DNA of 64,000 nt from Cordilura impudica (GCA_963682025.1 OY821520.1:180176626-180240625), one strand, 5' to 3'. Shown: positions 32,111 to 45,150, numbered from the stretch's first letter. Notes: generated by a model not told the origin, from the letters alone. Made by a program: numbers and translations.

Positions 32111-33945
32111 AAAAATTTATGAAAACTAAAGTCAGTCCGTCTGGCCGTTCTATCCGGCCGATTTCATTAATTTTTTTTAATGAAAGGTATTTAGACACAG
32201 ATATGTCATCAATCAATGAAATTTACTCAACTCTCATCTTACTCAAGTTATACTTAAACGCGATTCTTCCCTGTACATTTCTTATGGGACACATTCACTC
32301 AAGCAATTCGAATTCTCATAGCTCCTCTTCTATACTTTAAATAGGAATTCGGTACCTACCACAATGAGTTGAACAACAAATCATATATCAATGAAGAGAC
32401 AAACAAAATGATATATGATACATGCGGCGCATTTTGGAGTCCTCCTGCTATAGCTCTGGGATCTTGATCGTTTCACTCTCAGAACACTCAGTGGATCAAG
32501 CTCTTTCTTTTGAGCTATTAACTGTTTCAATTCGGTGAGTTTGCGGAAAGTTATGCGTGCACAATCAACTTTACATTATGCAACACGCAAGTTAACGTAC
32601 AGATTTCATTACAATAACTGCAAACACATACCCTGTGTTGAATTGTGAATTGCCAAAAATATGATCATCTTTAGGTGGCATACAAGGCGGCCTTTATTAT
32701 ATTAATGAACTAAATAGATTAAAAGACATTTAAAGAAATAAATTGAATGATAAAATAAAATTTCCTAGAATTTTCACTAGAACACATTTTGAGTACCCCA
32801 CGGGTTAATTTCAGAAAATAAATTTAAATAGAATTATTACAATATTATCAACAACCTTTATCGAAATCCTTCCACATATATATATTATTTCGATATTTTG
32901 TTAAAAAAAAAATTAAATATTCTTAATTTTGACCTTTGATCTTAAAGAGGGACAATTTATACTGTTTCAATTTAACCTTTATTTACAGGATTGAGAACTT
33001 GTGTCAAGTAGTATAATATTTTGACAAAAGATATTTGAAATATGAAAACACCAAAAAGATGTAGCCTAACAGTTGAAAAAGTATGAAAAATCACATTTTT
33101 CTTCAAATCCGCTGAAAGAAAAACGCTGCCCTCACCAAATTAAGAACAGGATACCTACAATGTTTGGCATTTTTAATCAATATATTTTGTTCATAAGACC
33201 TTAATCGTTGATTTCGGAAAATTTCATGAAGAAAATTTTTGAAAAAGTAAAATTGGAGATTTTGAAATAGTGCTAAAAAATACGTACCGTTGTGACATTA
33301 GAACGGCATAACAAGAGACGAGATACAAAATACTTTACATAAGATCATTTTGGGATCAGGAGAACGCAAAAATATTGCTGTTATAAATTATTTCAATATC
33401 TTTAAAAATGTGAGCTCGATTTCTTAATCAAGTGGTCTGCGGCGCATTTATTGCCTGGGCAACTTGATATAACTTGGCTGTTTTTCAACCGATAATAGAT
33501 TTTGTTGTTTTATTAGAAAAATAATTTACTCTAGATTATGATTTACTAATTAATTTAATTGAAACGCAATTACTAACATCAAAATTGTTGTGAAAAACGA
33601 TGTTTTTGATAATTTTTACATATAAATTCATTTTTGAACTTTGAACTCAATGCGCGTCCACAAAGCATTGTCCGATTTGGCTCAAATTTTGCGGACTTAA
33701 GTTTAAGAACCAGTGTCACAATAATCCGACCCGCACGTCTTGAAATTCAAAAAAAAAAAAAACTGCCTGTCACCCTAATGTATATATCCATCTTTTTTAA
33801 TAAATACTAATAAAACAATAAGAAATGAAGAAATGATAAAACATTGCATTCATTTAATTTTAGGCTATAAATTACAGAACTTATTACGAATGATTTACTA
33901 GATTCGAAATTGTTAAATCGTTATATCCAAATTTTGAACTACAGA
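32111..33945. other. 1.8 kb without recognisable genes
   Basis: AT-rich. The left part (32111-32700) could hold the 5' leader or LTR of errantivirus C, but no matching second LTR was found. No protein-like frame longer than 75 codons. Confidence 0.5.
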
Positions 33946-34625
33946 GATTAGGTCGGACTTCGTGGACCAAACATAGTATTGATGTTGGGAATGCAAAGCC
34001 ATTGAAATAGAGCTTATACCCGGTGTCTCCCGCGGTCGAGAAATTAATCTTTACAGAGGTAGATATGATGCTTAGTCTTGGAGTGATAGAGGTCAGCACT
34101 AGCGCATGGAGTTCTCCAATGTGAATGGTCATAAAGCCGGGAAAAGTAAGACTCTGTTTGGACGCTCGAAAGATCAACGAAGTAACGGTCAATGACGCGT
34201 ATCCGCTGCCTGTCATTGAAGGTATTTTTGCTCATTTACCAAAGGCAAATATAATTTCAAAAAACGACCTAAAGGATGCGTATTGGCAGATTGAACTAGA
34301 TCAGAATTCCCATTATACCAGTTCACAGTAATGTTGTTCGGGTTATACAATGCCCAACAAACGATGTGCATGCTTATGGACGAAATCATTTCCGCGGATT
34401 TAAAGCATTGTGTTTTTGGTTACTTGATGGCGTGTGCGTGGTGTCGGATACCTTTGAGACCCATTTAGCTATCTCAGTGAGATTAGCGGAGCAGTTCGAA
34501 AAAGCAAACTTGACCCTTAAAACAACTAAAAGTAGGTTTTGTGTGAGACAAATATAATATTTAGGGTATATAACACAGTGCAACACGATGTCTTGGGCAT
34601 GCAAATCTCTATCACCGATTGAAAG
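33946..34625 (+). pseudogene. Gypsy D reverse transcriptase, left part
   Basis: The plus strand reads VEKLIFTEVDMMLSLGVIEVS, MVIKPGKVRLCLDARKINEVTV and NDLKDAYWQIELD, then LRLAEQFEKANLTLKTTKSRF in other frames. These are RT fingers and palm of a Ty3/Gypsy element. The YxDD box is not readable because of frameshifts. The sequence is cut at TA 34626-34627 by the foldback-like element and resumes at 37164. Confidence 0.75.
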
Positions 34626-35204
34626 TACTTGGTAAGTATGTAATTATGTGATATAACATATGGGGCTCTGAGTAGAACTTTTGCGAAATCGCGGTTTGAA
34701 AAATTTTTTTTCGAGATAAGTTTGGATCATAAAAATTTAAATATATGACTAACGAGTACTCAGATTAAAATTCCACATTGACATTTGTTCCATGAAATTG
34801 GTCGGTAAATACTTTTTTAAATCATTTTAAACCTCGAGCTCCTACGGAAGTGGGTCTTTTAGACCCTTATTTCCAAAATGTCCAAAACTATACCATAATA
34901 ATTACGTACATTTCTGGTATAACATATTCAAGAAATTTGTAGAGCGAACAATTTCAGTAGGAGCCTTCAAAGACACGAAAAAATTCCACGTGGGGTTTCG
35001 CCACCAGATGCAAAAAAATCCATACAAAATTTTCAATACAATAAAAAGAAATTTATATTGATAAAGTTGTACGGAAATTGAAAAATGATGCTCTAACTAG
35101 CAATTACAATCAAACAGTAGTCTACAGTAGAATACATAGGGAACTATTTTTCCTCTAACTCTAGCGCAAATCCTTTATAATTACAGTTCAATAGTCGGTC
35201 TGGA

Positions 35205-35878
35205 CCGACTATACGATACCCTATACCATGCGTTTAGAGACCCTATCTCTTAGGTCCACTAATTAGATATAAAAAATAAGCATAAACCAAATTTGAGTTA
35301 TTGTTATAATTTTTTTTGCCTTCGGATATACATGTGGACTAGGTCCAAAAATGGACCAATCCTGACTATATTTGGTAAGCCAACTTGTTTTTGCGAAAAA
35401 CATATACAAACAATATTTGAGAAATATCTGTGCAATATTCTTGATTTTTGATAGATTTCAGTGAAGATCGGAAATCAGCTTCATATGGGGGCTATGACAA
35501 AGAATTGTCCTATAGGGTTTATTTTTGGACTACCGATAAATGGATGTAATAAACATACACAAACCTAATTTGACCGAGATCTATATGATATTTCATTTGT
35601 ATGGGGTTAAGGTCTGAATATGAACCGCTTTTCACCAGTTTCAATAGCGTTCATCCTATGGTATATTTATACACTATATTTCATCAAAATATAATCCTAT
35701 TTGCGACCTGTAGTTTGATTACAAGGTTTACGTGATCTCAGAGACTGGCGGACGGACATCGCTATATCGACTCAGAAAGCGATTCTGAGTCGATCGGTCA
35801 TATATTTTTGGTACTTACAAACATCAGCACAAAGTCATTTGACCCTGACCACATAGTGGTTTAGGGCATAAAAACAGA
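35205..35878 (+). repeat. Dispersed repeat R, copy in left arm
   Basis: Runs from ACGATACCCTATACCATG to CCACATAGTGG. It shares TATATGGGG, GAATTGTCCTATAGG, GCGACCTGTAGTTTGAT, GGACGGACATCGCT and ATCGACTCAGAAAG with the copy at 56022-56752. Confidence 0.8.
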
Positions 35879-36117
35879 TGAATACGATTGTACGTATATT
35901 TAGGATTCATAACTGCTCTCTGAGCTTTCATCATTGCCCGACGATGTTGAATAAAATTTATTATTATCATTGTAACTGTCATTAATATGGCAATCTTGGA
36001 TATCAACCATATATTTAATGCTATCTGAGAAACGGAGGATTAAACTGCTTTGCATTATTTATATTGCATAGTTTGATTGTAATTGCTAGAGCATAACTTT
36101 ATCAATATAAATTTTTA

Positions 36118-36610
36118 TACCCTATACCACTATGTGGTCAGGGTATAATGACTTTGTGCTGATGTGTGTAACTATCAAAAATATTTGCCCTAGATCCATG
36201 TTTTATTATACCGATCAACTCAGAATCACTTTCTGAGTCGATTTAGCGATGTTCTTCTGTCTGTGTCCATGTCAACCTTGCAATCAAACTACAGGTCGCA
36301 AATATGAATATATTTTAATGAAATTTGGTACATAAGATTCTATCAGCCATAGGATGTTTAGACCTAGTCCCCATACAAAAAAAAAAAAAAAAAAAATAAG
36401 TGACCTTGCCAAATACAGGCAGGATCGGTCCGTTTTTTGACCTAATCCCCATATAAATATAGCATCCGATATGAACTATTTCATACACGAAGGCAAAAAA
36501 AATAACAATTCCACTCAAATTTGGTTTATGTTTATTTTCTATATCTTGTTAGTTGGACCTAAGAGCTAGTATCTTTAAACGTATGGTATAGGGTATCGTA
36601 TAGTCGGTCC
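36118..36610 (-). repeat. Dispersed repeat R, copy in right arm (inverted)
   Basis: A minus-strand copy beginning TATACCCTATACCACTATGTGG on the plus strand. It is shorter than the left-arm copy and contains an A-run at about 36378-36397. Confidence 0.8.
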
Positions 36611-37163
36611 AGACCGGCTATAATTTTCTTAATTGTTTTTATTGAACTGTAATTATGAAGGATTTGCGCTAGAGTTAGAGGGAAAATAGTTCCCTATGTA
36701 TTCTACTGTAGACTACTGTTTGATTGTGATTGCTAGTTAGAGCATCATTTTTCACATTTCCGTACAGCTTTATCAATATAAATTTGTTCTTATTGTATTG
36801 AAAATTTTGTGTGGATTTTTTTGCGTCTGGTGGCGAAATCCACGTGGAGTTTTTTTCGTTTCTTTGAAGGCTCCTACTGAAATTGTTCGCTCTACATATT
36901 TCTTGAATATGTTATACCAGAAATGTACGTAGTTATTATGGTATAATTTTGGACATTTTGGAAATAAGGTCTAAAAGACCCACTTCAGTAGGAGCTCGAG
37001 GGTTAAAATGTTAAACAAAATATTCACCGACCAATTTCATGGAGAATCTTAATTTTTATGATCCAAACTTTTCTCGAAAAAAAAATTTTCAAACCGCGAT
37101 TTCGCGAAAGTTCTGCCTTAGAGCCCCAAAAGTTATATCACACAATTTCATACTTACCAAGTA

Positions 37164-38586
37164 GTGTAATTGGTGATGGTGGGATATCTACAGACCCAGA
37201 GAAGATTGAGTCAATCTTAAACTGGCCAACCCCTAAAACCCTTAAACAGGTTCGAGAATTTTGAGGCTTAACCGGCTGGTATCTCAGGTTCATCTGCAAT
37301 TTCGCTGTTGTAACACATTCAATATCAGATGTATTTTCCAAGAAAAAAAGTTTTAGTGGACAGAGATAGCAGAGGCTTTTCGGAAAATTAAAAAACTTTT
37401 AACAACCCCGACTTTACAAAAAAAAAAATTTTATGTTCACTGCGGCGCAAGTGATTTCGGGGTAGGGGCAGTATAAGTTCAGCTTAATGAGCAGGAAAAT
37501 GAGAACCCCATCGCATTCATGTCGCGTAAATTAAATTCAACACAACGTAACTATTCAGTTACCGAAAAAGAATGTCTGGCTGCAATAGAGGCTATAGAGC
37601 GATTTCGCTGCTATATCGAAAATCTGGAGTTTGAGGTCATCACTGACCGCAGCTGCTTGATGTGTTTGATGAGACAACCAAACCTGCAAGGACGATTGAA
37701 AATATGAGCGCTCAAGTTTCAGAACTATAAATTTTACATAAGCCATCGAAAAGGAAAATAGAACATAGTCCCAAATGCGCTTAGCAGAATACATGAGTGT
37801 GAGATATCGAGAATTGAAAATATAGGTCCTGAAATTGATTTGGAATCGACACACTTTTTAGACGCGGATTACATAATATTAAAAGAGAAATTTCTGCAAG
37901 ATTCCAAAAATTTCCCGGATATCAAGGTTGTTGAATGATATATTTATCTTCGGGTAAAATTTGCTACTGGTGTGGAGGAAATAGATCAAAGGTCTTGGAA
38001 ACTTTGAATCCCAGAAGGAATAAGATAAGAGATTTTACATCGTTCTCACGATTCAGTAATCACTGCTCACGGTGGTATTTCGAAGACGTTGGAACTGGTT
38101 CGAATAAATTTTTACTGGCCTCGTATGGTTATCGATGTGAGGGAATATATAGGCAAATGCGAAACCTGTAAATTAACTAAAGACACAAATAAAACCCTTA
38201 GACCGGAAATGGGGCAAATGGCAACATCCGTTAGGCCATTTCAAAGAATTTATGTTGATCTCCTGGGCCCGTATATGCGCAGTCGTAAAGGTTTTGTTGT
38301 AGTTTTAAACGAATTGGACCATTTCTCCAAGTTCCACTGGTTGTGCCCATTCAAAAAGTTTATAGTTGGGTTTCTAGAACGCGAAATTTTCCACCATTAT
38401 GGCGTTACAGAGGTTGTCATCAGTGACAATGGTAGCTAATTAAAGGCCAATGATAGAAAGGCCTTGATTCTAACGAAATATAGTATTAACCATACGTACA
38501 CCGCAACAGAACAACAATTCTGAACAAGTAAATCGATCAATTATCGCTGACGTAAGAGCTTATCTAAAAAAAAAGAACCATAAAGT
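37164..38586 (+). pseudogene. Gypsy D pol, right part: RT end, RNase H, integrase
   Basis: It resumes with GDGGISTDPEKIESILNWPTPKTLKQVREF and GLTGWYLRFI (37170-37300). RNase H follows with KLNSTQRNYSVTEKECLAAIEAI and FEVITDRSCLMCLM (37519-37690). Integrase: ELVRINFYWPRMVIDVREYI with zinc-finger CETCK (38089-38180), catalytic-core VDLLGPYMRSRKGF and EVVISDNGS (38250-38438), then QVNRSIIADVRAYL after a shift. The first two catalytic Asp are visible. The frame is broken many times and ends where a LINE begins. Confidence 0.78.
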
Positions 38587-41000
38587 ATGGCCATATATGT
38601 AAAGAAGGGAATTCTATGTAAATTTTGTTGCAACTTAAAGAAGGAAGAAAAAATTGAACATATTTTTGTTGAAATCACATTTAATGGCAACAAAATTTTA
38701 ATACGATGTGTGTATCTGCCTAGTAAGAGAACTGATACTGAAGTTTTTATAAGGACTCTTGAAATTCTTACACTAAAACAATTCGAATATTTTAGTTGAA
38801 AGCCATTTAGTAAATGATATGCAATCTTTTGGCCTTTACCCTAGTAACACAACAGTACCCACTAACTACCCACACACTAGAAATTCATTATTGGATATTA
38901 TATTTGTTAGTAATAGAGATAGAGTCCTTTTATACGACCAACTTACTGCCTCTTGCTTTTCAAAACATGATCTATTATTCCTCACGTTCGATTTTAAACT
39001 AAAACTATCTAGTAATGCTATTACTTATTATGATTTTAAGCACATGGATCTAAACATTTTGTCACATGAGCTTTCAATTTACTATTTGGATTCGATTTAC
39101 TATTTGCTCTTAGTGGAAAGCCAGCTTAACTTTTTAGAACAAAATCTTGGGGAAGTCTTCGTCAAATCTGTACCTGTGAAAACAATAATGGTAAACTATA
39201 AAAGAGAGAGATTCGATTTTCAGTCGCTGGAAACGCTTTAAAAATGATGAGTTACACGAAGAATATTTTAATGCAAGAAGAGAGGTAAACAGAAAGATAA
39301 AAAGTGCAAAACCTACATACTATTCTAGTGTTTTTGAGTCAACTGTTGGATCCAAGAAAACTTGGAAAGGCATAAGAGAAATTGGTATTGGAAAGACTAA
39401 GAGAGTAGATTTGATGTAGAAAATCTTAATGAACAATTTACTAATCATCCTATTGTTCCTTTAAACGTAAATTTCTATAATCAAACTAATGTGATAAAAG
39501 GAAATGAGTTTCATTTTGAAACTGTGAATCAACCAGATATACTATCCAGCTGTATTGCCGTTAAATCAAATGATGTAGGCTTCGATAATATTCACCCAAA
39601 ATTTTTGAATGCAGTCCTCACTGTAATGTTACGTTATAAAATATTCATTTTCAACACAATTTTAACAAAAAGTATATTTCCTGCTAACTGAAAATATGCA
39701 AAAATAATACCTACGCCGAAAGCAAATAGTGAATATCGCCCAATCGCTATACTGCCATACTTATCAAAAGTTTTTGAGCAGATATTACATCACAAATTAT
39801 ATCGGTACATTCATGATAATGGTTTCCTTACTAGTAGGCAGTCAGGCTTTCGTCCAAAACATAGCTTGCATAACTGCTCTTATTGACGTATCTGAAGAAT
39901 TGCTTGAAAATTTGGATAAAGGTGACTTATCGTTTCTAGTTCTCCTTGATCACTGTAAGGCATTTGATGCGGTTAACCACAATGTTCTTACTATGAAATT
40001 GAGAAAAATGTTTAATTTCTCACTGTCATCAACACGTTTAATATCTTCATACTTATCTTCATAATATCTTCATCGGATCGTCATCAATCCGTATTTGTTT
40101 ATAATATGAGATCGCGCCCATTATCTATAGCAAAATGTGTACCACAAGGCTCTATTCTTGGTCCTCTCCTATTTATAATCTATGTAAATGATTTAACTAC
40201 CCAATTATCATACTGTAATGTACATATCTATGCTTATTGCGTTCAAGTCTACATTAGTAGTGTTGCAAAGCAAATTGATGATTGTGTATATAAACTTAAT
40301 GAAGATCTTAACCGGCTCGATCTTCTTCGACTCTAAGTCGAAATGGTTAATTATAACCAAGAAATCTATGAAACTGCTTTCGGAACCAGCAATTATTTTC
40401 AACAATGAAAGAATTGAAATCGTAAAAACAGCCAAAAATCTTTTATAATATTTAATAAAACTATAACCTGGTCAGACCATATAAATGCTACTGCAGGAAA
40501 AGTTTACTCTATGTTGAGAACCTTATGGAAAACACAATATTTCACGCCACTTAAAATTCGCTTACTACTAGCAAATACGTATCTAATGCCCACTCCTTTA
40601 TGTATATGGATGTGAAATTTTTGCAAAAACTGATACTATAAGCTATAATCAGCTAAATGTTGCCTACTATGCTGTTGTAAAATATGTTTATGGTATAGGT
40701 AAATATGACCATGTGTCATCAGTTGCGAAAAACTTGTATGGTGTTATGTTTGCTGACTTGTTACAAATACGAACTTTAATTCTGCTCCACAAAATTGTAT
40801 ATATTCATGAAGCTTCGTATTTCTATAACAGAATAATGATTTGACTCCAATTATACATCGAACTTCAAAGTCTGAATGGCATTTTTATATCCATTCTATA
40901 CGTCTTTGGAACTCTCTACCTCTGAATATACAATTTATAAGCAATGCCATGCATTTTAAAAGATCCATTTTTTATCTTTATAGTCGTGCATAAACATGTT
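38586..41000 (+). pseudogene. Degenerate LINE (same lineage as 24739-27552), endonuclease and RT
   Basis: 5' truncated in the endonuclease at AIYVKKGILCKF. Then STNYPHTRNSLLDIIFVSN and SKHDLLFLTF (38819-39000), IAVKSNDVGFDNIHPKFLNAV (39545), ALIDVSEEL..LLDHCKAFDAVNH (39880-39985) and [20 protein letters not shown] (40136-40195). At 40225 [10 protein letters not shown] stands where the lineage has MYADDVQ, so the catalytic Asp pair is lost. The C-terminal part reads VKYVYGIGKYDHVSS and ends near 40990. At least six frame disruptions. Confidence 0.8.
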
Positions 41001-41654
41001 ATGTTTTTTGTTGTTTTAATTTAATTAATTTAATTTTTGATTTGTTAATTTAATTTTTTTCCCCATTTTTAATTGTTGTATAACTATGATTCAATTCTGA
41101 TATAATTTAAAACTATTTTATTATTTTTTATATATTGATCAAAATTTTAAATTTTACTTGTAAATGTTTTAACAACATTGCTTATTACTATCACTCCTCC
41201 TTTGCTCTAATCATTGGATTATAAGTCTTGTTGTATAGGAAATCAAAATATGAGTAGCTCGAGTCCTCTAGAGGGCTAACCGCAATGTTGGAGGCTTAAT
41301 TTTTTAATGTTTTTCAAATATATCCGGCCAAATTCTCCAAACCGTCATACTGCAGGTTTTCTAACTCATTTTCATTATTTTCTGATTATAGTACATCTTT
41401 TGGATGCTAGGATTAATATCCTTAAGTATAGTACCTGAAGAAACCAGAAAGAAAATTAAACACTCCGTTATTCCAAATTGTATGTTGAGATTTACCTGTT
41501 AAAAAATTATGTACATCTAAATCGGGAGTATTTTCGAACTAGACATTTGCGTTTCTACTTAAAATACCTTCTTTGTACCTTAGAACATATGACAGAAATC
41601 TTTATTATTCAAATAATCTAACCCAGAAAAACAAAGTTTTTATTAAAACTCTTT
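41001..41654. other. LINE 3' UTR and spacer
   Basis: No gene. T-rich to about 41230, then unrecognised AT-rich sequence. Confidence 0.4.
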
Positions 41655-42235
41655 CTGAGTTCTAAAACTCTCCATGACTGTGCGTGACTTTGCATGACTA
41701 TTTTAAAATTAATCTGTGGTCACAGCAAGTCTATGGACCAAGTTTAAGATTGACTGGATGAGGGAAAATGGGTTTTAGATCACTACGTGACTGTATGTGA
41801 CTATGTGTGACTGTGCGTGACTATGTCAAAGTTAAACCTTTTTCACAGCAAGTCTATCGACCAAGTTTCAGATCAATTGGATAAGGCGAAATGGGTTTTT
41901 AATCACTCCGTGACTGTGCGTTACTATGAATGACTGTGCATGACTATGTCGAAGTTAATCTTTCTTTACAGGAAGTATATCAACCAAGTTTCAGATTGCT
42001 TGGATGAGGGGAAATCCGTTTTAAATCTCTCCATGACTGTGCGTGACTAAGTTAAAGTTAATATTTTTTCTCAGCAAGTGTGTGGACCAAGTTTCAGATA
42101 GATCGGATGAGGGGAAATGACATTTAGATCACTCCGTGACAGTGCGTGACTACCCAAAAATTAATCTGTAGTCACAACAAGTCTATGGGCCTAGTTTGAG
42201 ATCAATTGGATATGGCGGAATGGGGTTGCCCCTGT
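41655..42235. repeat. Satellite-like tandem array, about five units of 123 or 103 bp
   Basis: A conserved box like CAAGTCTATGGACCAAGTTT starts at 41726, 41849, 41972, 42075 and 42178, giving spacings 123, 123, 103 and 103. Each unit ends GATGAGGGGAAATG..TTTAGATCACTCCG and opens with one to four copies of a GTGACTRTG 10-mer; the number of 10-mers accounts for the two unit lengths. Confidence 0.9.
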
Positions 42236-42795
42236 CGTATATGTAGCATATTTACTTATGTATGTAGCACAATGAAGTGCCAGTAAAGAACAAAACAATA
42301 TAAACAAACAAACCTACATGTATGCATGCGTACTTTTGGCTAGCGACAAACAAATGTAGAACAAATAATATCAAGTGGATATTTGGGGTAGGTCGAACGG
42401 TTTTAATACATGACTCAGTGTGTTTGTTTGACTGAGCGGGTTATTGTACGAAGCAATAAAATCGAATAGAGTTGGTTGATCGATATGTAGAGCAACTCGG
42501 TTCAATTTCATTTGCAGGCCGTATGGAATGCGCAATTGGTGTTTTATATCGGTCTGCACTTTAACCAGTATAATTCCACTCGTTTACTTGGAATTGTACT
42601 CTATGTATGATTGATAATTGAGTAAGAGAAACCACCCTATAATTCATGGTCGCCTAGTACAATCGTACTTAGTGATAAATAGGTAGAATAAATTAAAAGA
42701 GAATTTATATAGACTTAAGAGACTAAATAATGTAACATTCAAAAGTTACTCTAATTTTGTAAACCACTCATTAGTGTTATTTGTAATTTTAAATA
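42236..42795. other. Spacer with one doubtful ORF
   Basis: A 62-codon minus-strand frame (42371-42559) reads like protein (KHQLRIPYGLQMKLNRVALH) but matches no family I recognise. It ends without context, so I do not call it a gene. Confidence 0.35.
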
Positions 42796-42797
42796 TA

Positions 42798-44469
42798 CAG
42801 TAAGCGAAATAACTATATGTGCATATGATGTTTTTACGTGTTTAACTCTCCATATTTTAATAATGGAAGTAACGGTAAAATTTAAGTATGCCAAAATGTT
42901 GACGATTCTCTTTACATTTTTGTGTTTATTTATATTACTAATTCGCTCTCTCAATAGTAACGTTATTAGCATGTGTTCTTTGTTATCACTTCATTGCCAA
43001 TAGAAATAATTATATGTGCATTGATATTTGAACGTGCAAGTGCAAGGTTTATAGATATATTTAATTATAATTGTGAGTGTTTAACCGGTGGAAGTAACAA
43101 AAAAGGTAAAATACAATGATTTTAGGGTAATTAAAACGAGTTTTTATAATTCTACCATTTGATATAGAGAAATATGCCTCGTGGGTGAATATATGCCATT
43201 GAGTGAATCTGAACAGATTCAAATTAAAATTTTGTATGAAACTGGCTCAAATATTAAAACAATATCGGAGAATATTAAGAGACGTAGAAATACAATAACA
43301 AACTATCTGAAAAATCCCATGAATTATGGTTCTACCAAACGAAATGGTCGCAATCCAACTGTTGACGATAGAGGCAAAAGGGAAATTCGGCGTTTAGCTG
43401 CTTCAAAAAGCATGAGTGCTGGACAGATAAAGCATTAATTGAGTCTAAATATAACCAAAAGAAGAGTACAACAAATATTAAGCACCAGTGAATATCTTCT
43501 ATATCGAAAACGATTGCCAAAACCAAAACTATCGAAGAAGCACAAAGTTGCTAGAATGGAATTCGCAGAAGCACACAAGTTTTGGGACGATGAGTGGCAA
43601 TCCGTTATTTTTTCAGATGAGAAAAAATTTAATTTAGATGGCCCTGATGGTTGCCAAATAAGTTGGCAAGACCTAAGGCTTCCCCTTCAAACACGATGTG
43701 GACGCAACTTTCAAGGAGGTTCGGTTATGTTGTGGGCCGCATTCGGGTATCGTGGAAAGAGCAACATTTGCTTAATTTCAAATAAAATGAACGCTGAGCG
43801 ATATGTAGAACTTCTTGGGTCTGAGTTAATTGAATTTGCAGGTGCAAATTATGCCGATAGTTGGGTATTTCAGCAGGACAATGCACCCATACACAATGCC
43901 AAATACACAAAAAAATTTTTTGAAGAGAGAAATATCTCCGTATTGAAGTGGCCTGCGGTGAGTCCGGATTTAAATCCGATAGAAAATTTATTGGGAATAT
44001 TGTCTAATGCAGTTTACAAAAATGGAAAGCAGTTTGACAATTTAAGATCACTTAAAACTGCCATTGAAGAAGAATGGGCTGAATTGGACGAAGCTATCCT
44101 GTGCCGCCTTATTGATTCAATGCCACGACGGATAACTAGTGTGCAAATTAACAGAGGAGGTCATACTAAATATTAGCTCACAAAAATAAAGAATTTTTTT
44201 TATATATTTTGTTAACTAGGATTGAAATAAAATAAAATTTTAATTTTGCACATATAATTATTTCTATTGACAATGAAGTGATAACAAAGAACACATGCTA
44301 ATAACGTTACTATTGAGAGAGCGAATTAGTAACATAAATAAACACAAAAATGTAAAGAGAATCGTCAACATTTTGGCATACTTAAATTTTACCGTTACTT
44401 CCATTATTAAAATATGGAGAGTCAAACATGTAAAAACATCCTATGCACATATAGTTATTTCGCTTACTG
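42798..44469 (+). mobile_element. Tc1/Tc3-like DNA transposon with 223-bp TIRs
   Basis: 1,672 bp between TA duplications (42796-42797 and 44470-44471). The TIRs (42798-43020 and 44247-44469) begin CAGTAAGCGAAATAAC and differ at about five positions by eye. It carries one transposase gene with a single in-frame stop. Long TIRs of this size are known from Minos- and S-type Tc1 elements. Young copy. Confidence 0.93.
43174..44176 (+). pseudogene. Tc3-like DD34E transposase, single in-frame stop
   Basis: ATG at 43174 (MPRG, the usual Tc3-family start) is out of frame by one base with the rest, so the usable start is ATG 43193 (MPLSESEQIQIKILYETGSN). The helix-turn-helix part includes TITNYLKNPMNYG. 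TAA at 43436-43438 interrupts an otherwise continuous frame to 44176. Second part: KRRVQQILS, first Asp in VIFSDEKKFNLDGPDG, second Asp in FQQDNAPIH, Glu in SPDLNPIENLLGIL. Counting gives 34 residues between the last two: DD34E. Total about 328 codons, near full length. Confidence 0.88.
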
Positions 44470-44568
44470 TATAAGCAAGGGCAATTTTAAATAAAGTTTT
44501 AAGTTTGGATTCAACCAGCAAGAAGAAAAGACTTGTTTTATTTGAAAAGCAAAAGGGAACCAAATGAA

Positions 44569-44887
44569 CTGTTAAAGCCTGACGAACATCATTAGATGGC
44601 GATCCTGCCGAACATCAAGAGTATCCTGCCGTATATGGGGAAGAAATCCTGCTAAAAAATCAAGAATCATGCCGAAAATTAAGAAGTCCTGCCAATAGTT
44701 GAATGATCCTGCAACCGATGATCCTACCGCCTCAGCAGATCCTGCAGTGTGCGAGAATGACAGTTAGCAGAAAGCTAAGTCATTAGATTGCCACCAACGG
44801 CATAAAAGCAGTACAAAGTCAATCTTAACTGCCTACATTGCGTTGAGGATGCTTTGGCTCAACGATAATAAAGAATATTTTACTACA
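44569..44887 (+). repeat. Candidate 5' LTR
   Basis: It begins TGTTAAAGCC and ends ACTACA. It holds repeated GATCCTGCC-like boxes, a CATAAAAG box (about 44800) and AATAAAG (about 44868), a layout typical of an LTR promoter and poly(A) site. TGGTTCG about 10 bp further could be a primer site. No second copy in the window, so this is tentative. Confidence 0.4.
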
Positions 44888-45150
44888 ATATATTTTTGGT
44901 TCGTATAAAAGAAAAACCGACAGACATCGCATGTGCGAGGTTGGTAGAATTTCTTAAAAACAGAAGTTAATAAATTTTTTTTTGTGTAATGAATTTGTGA
45001 ACAAAATATAATAAGAAAAATTTTGTGAAAACTAAGTTAAATAATTGAATTAAATTTTGTGAAATATAACGTAGTTTTTGAGAAATTTTTTGCATAAAAT
45101 ATAATGAATATGATTTTGAAAATTTTTTTTTCGCGTACAAGTGAAATTAT

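Larger units (their letters stand above)
34628..37161. mobile_element. Foldback-like element with about 1-kb inverted arms
   Basis: The left arm (34628-about 35880) and right arm (about 36117-37161) are inverted copies. Both start CTTGGTAAGTATG and share TGATATAAC, GGGGCTCT, CGCGGTTTGAAAA, CGAGCTCCTAC, CACGTGG and GTAGACTACTGTTTGATTG. A TA pair flanks each end (34626-34627, 37162-37163), suggesting a Tc1/mariner-type target. The middle (35881-36116) is non-coding. Each arm's inner half is a copy of dispersed repeat R. No transposase was found, so it would move only with help in trans. Confidence 0.85.

Noticed and set aside
33884..34216. 110-codon minus-strand ORF
   Set aside because: Antisense to Gypsy D RT, whose plus-strand motifs are recognisable.
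41655..42235. CRISPR-like regular spacing
   Set aside because: Units are diverged, contain no constant short repeat with unique spacers, and the genome is eukaryotic; it is a satellite.
43181..43438. Separate 85-codon DNA-binding protein upstream of the transposase
   Set aside because: It is in the same frame as the downstream catalytic part and separated by one TAA only, so it is one interrupted transposase gene.
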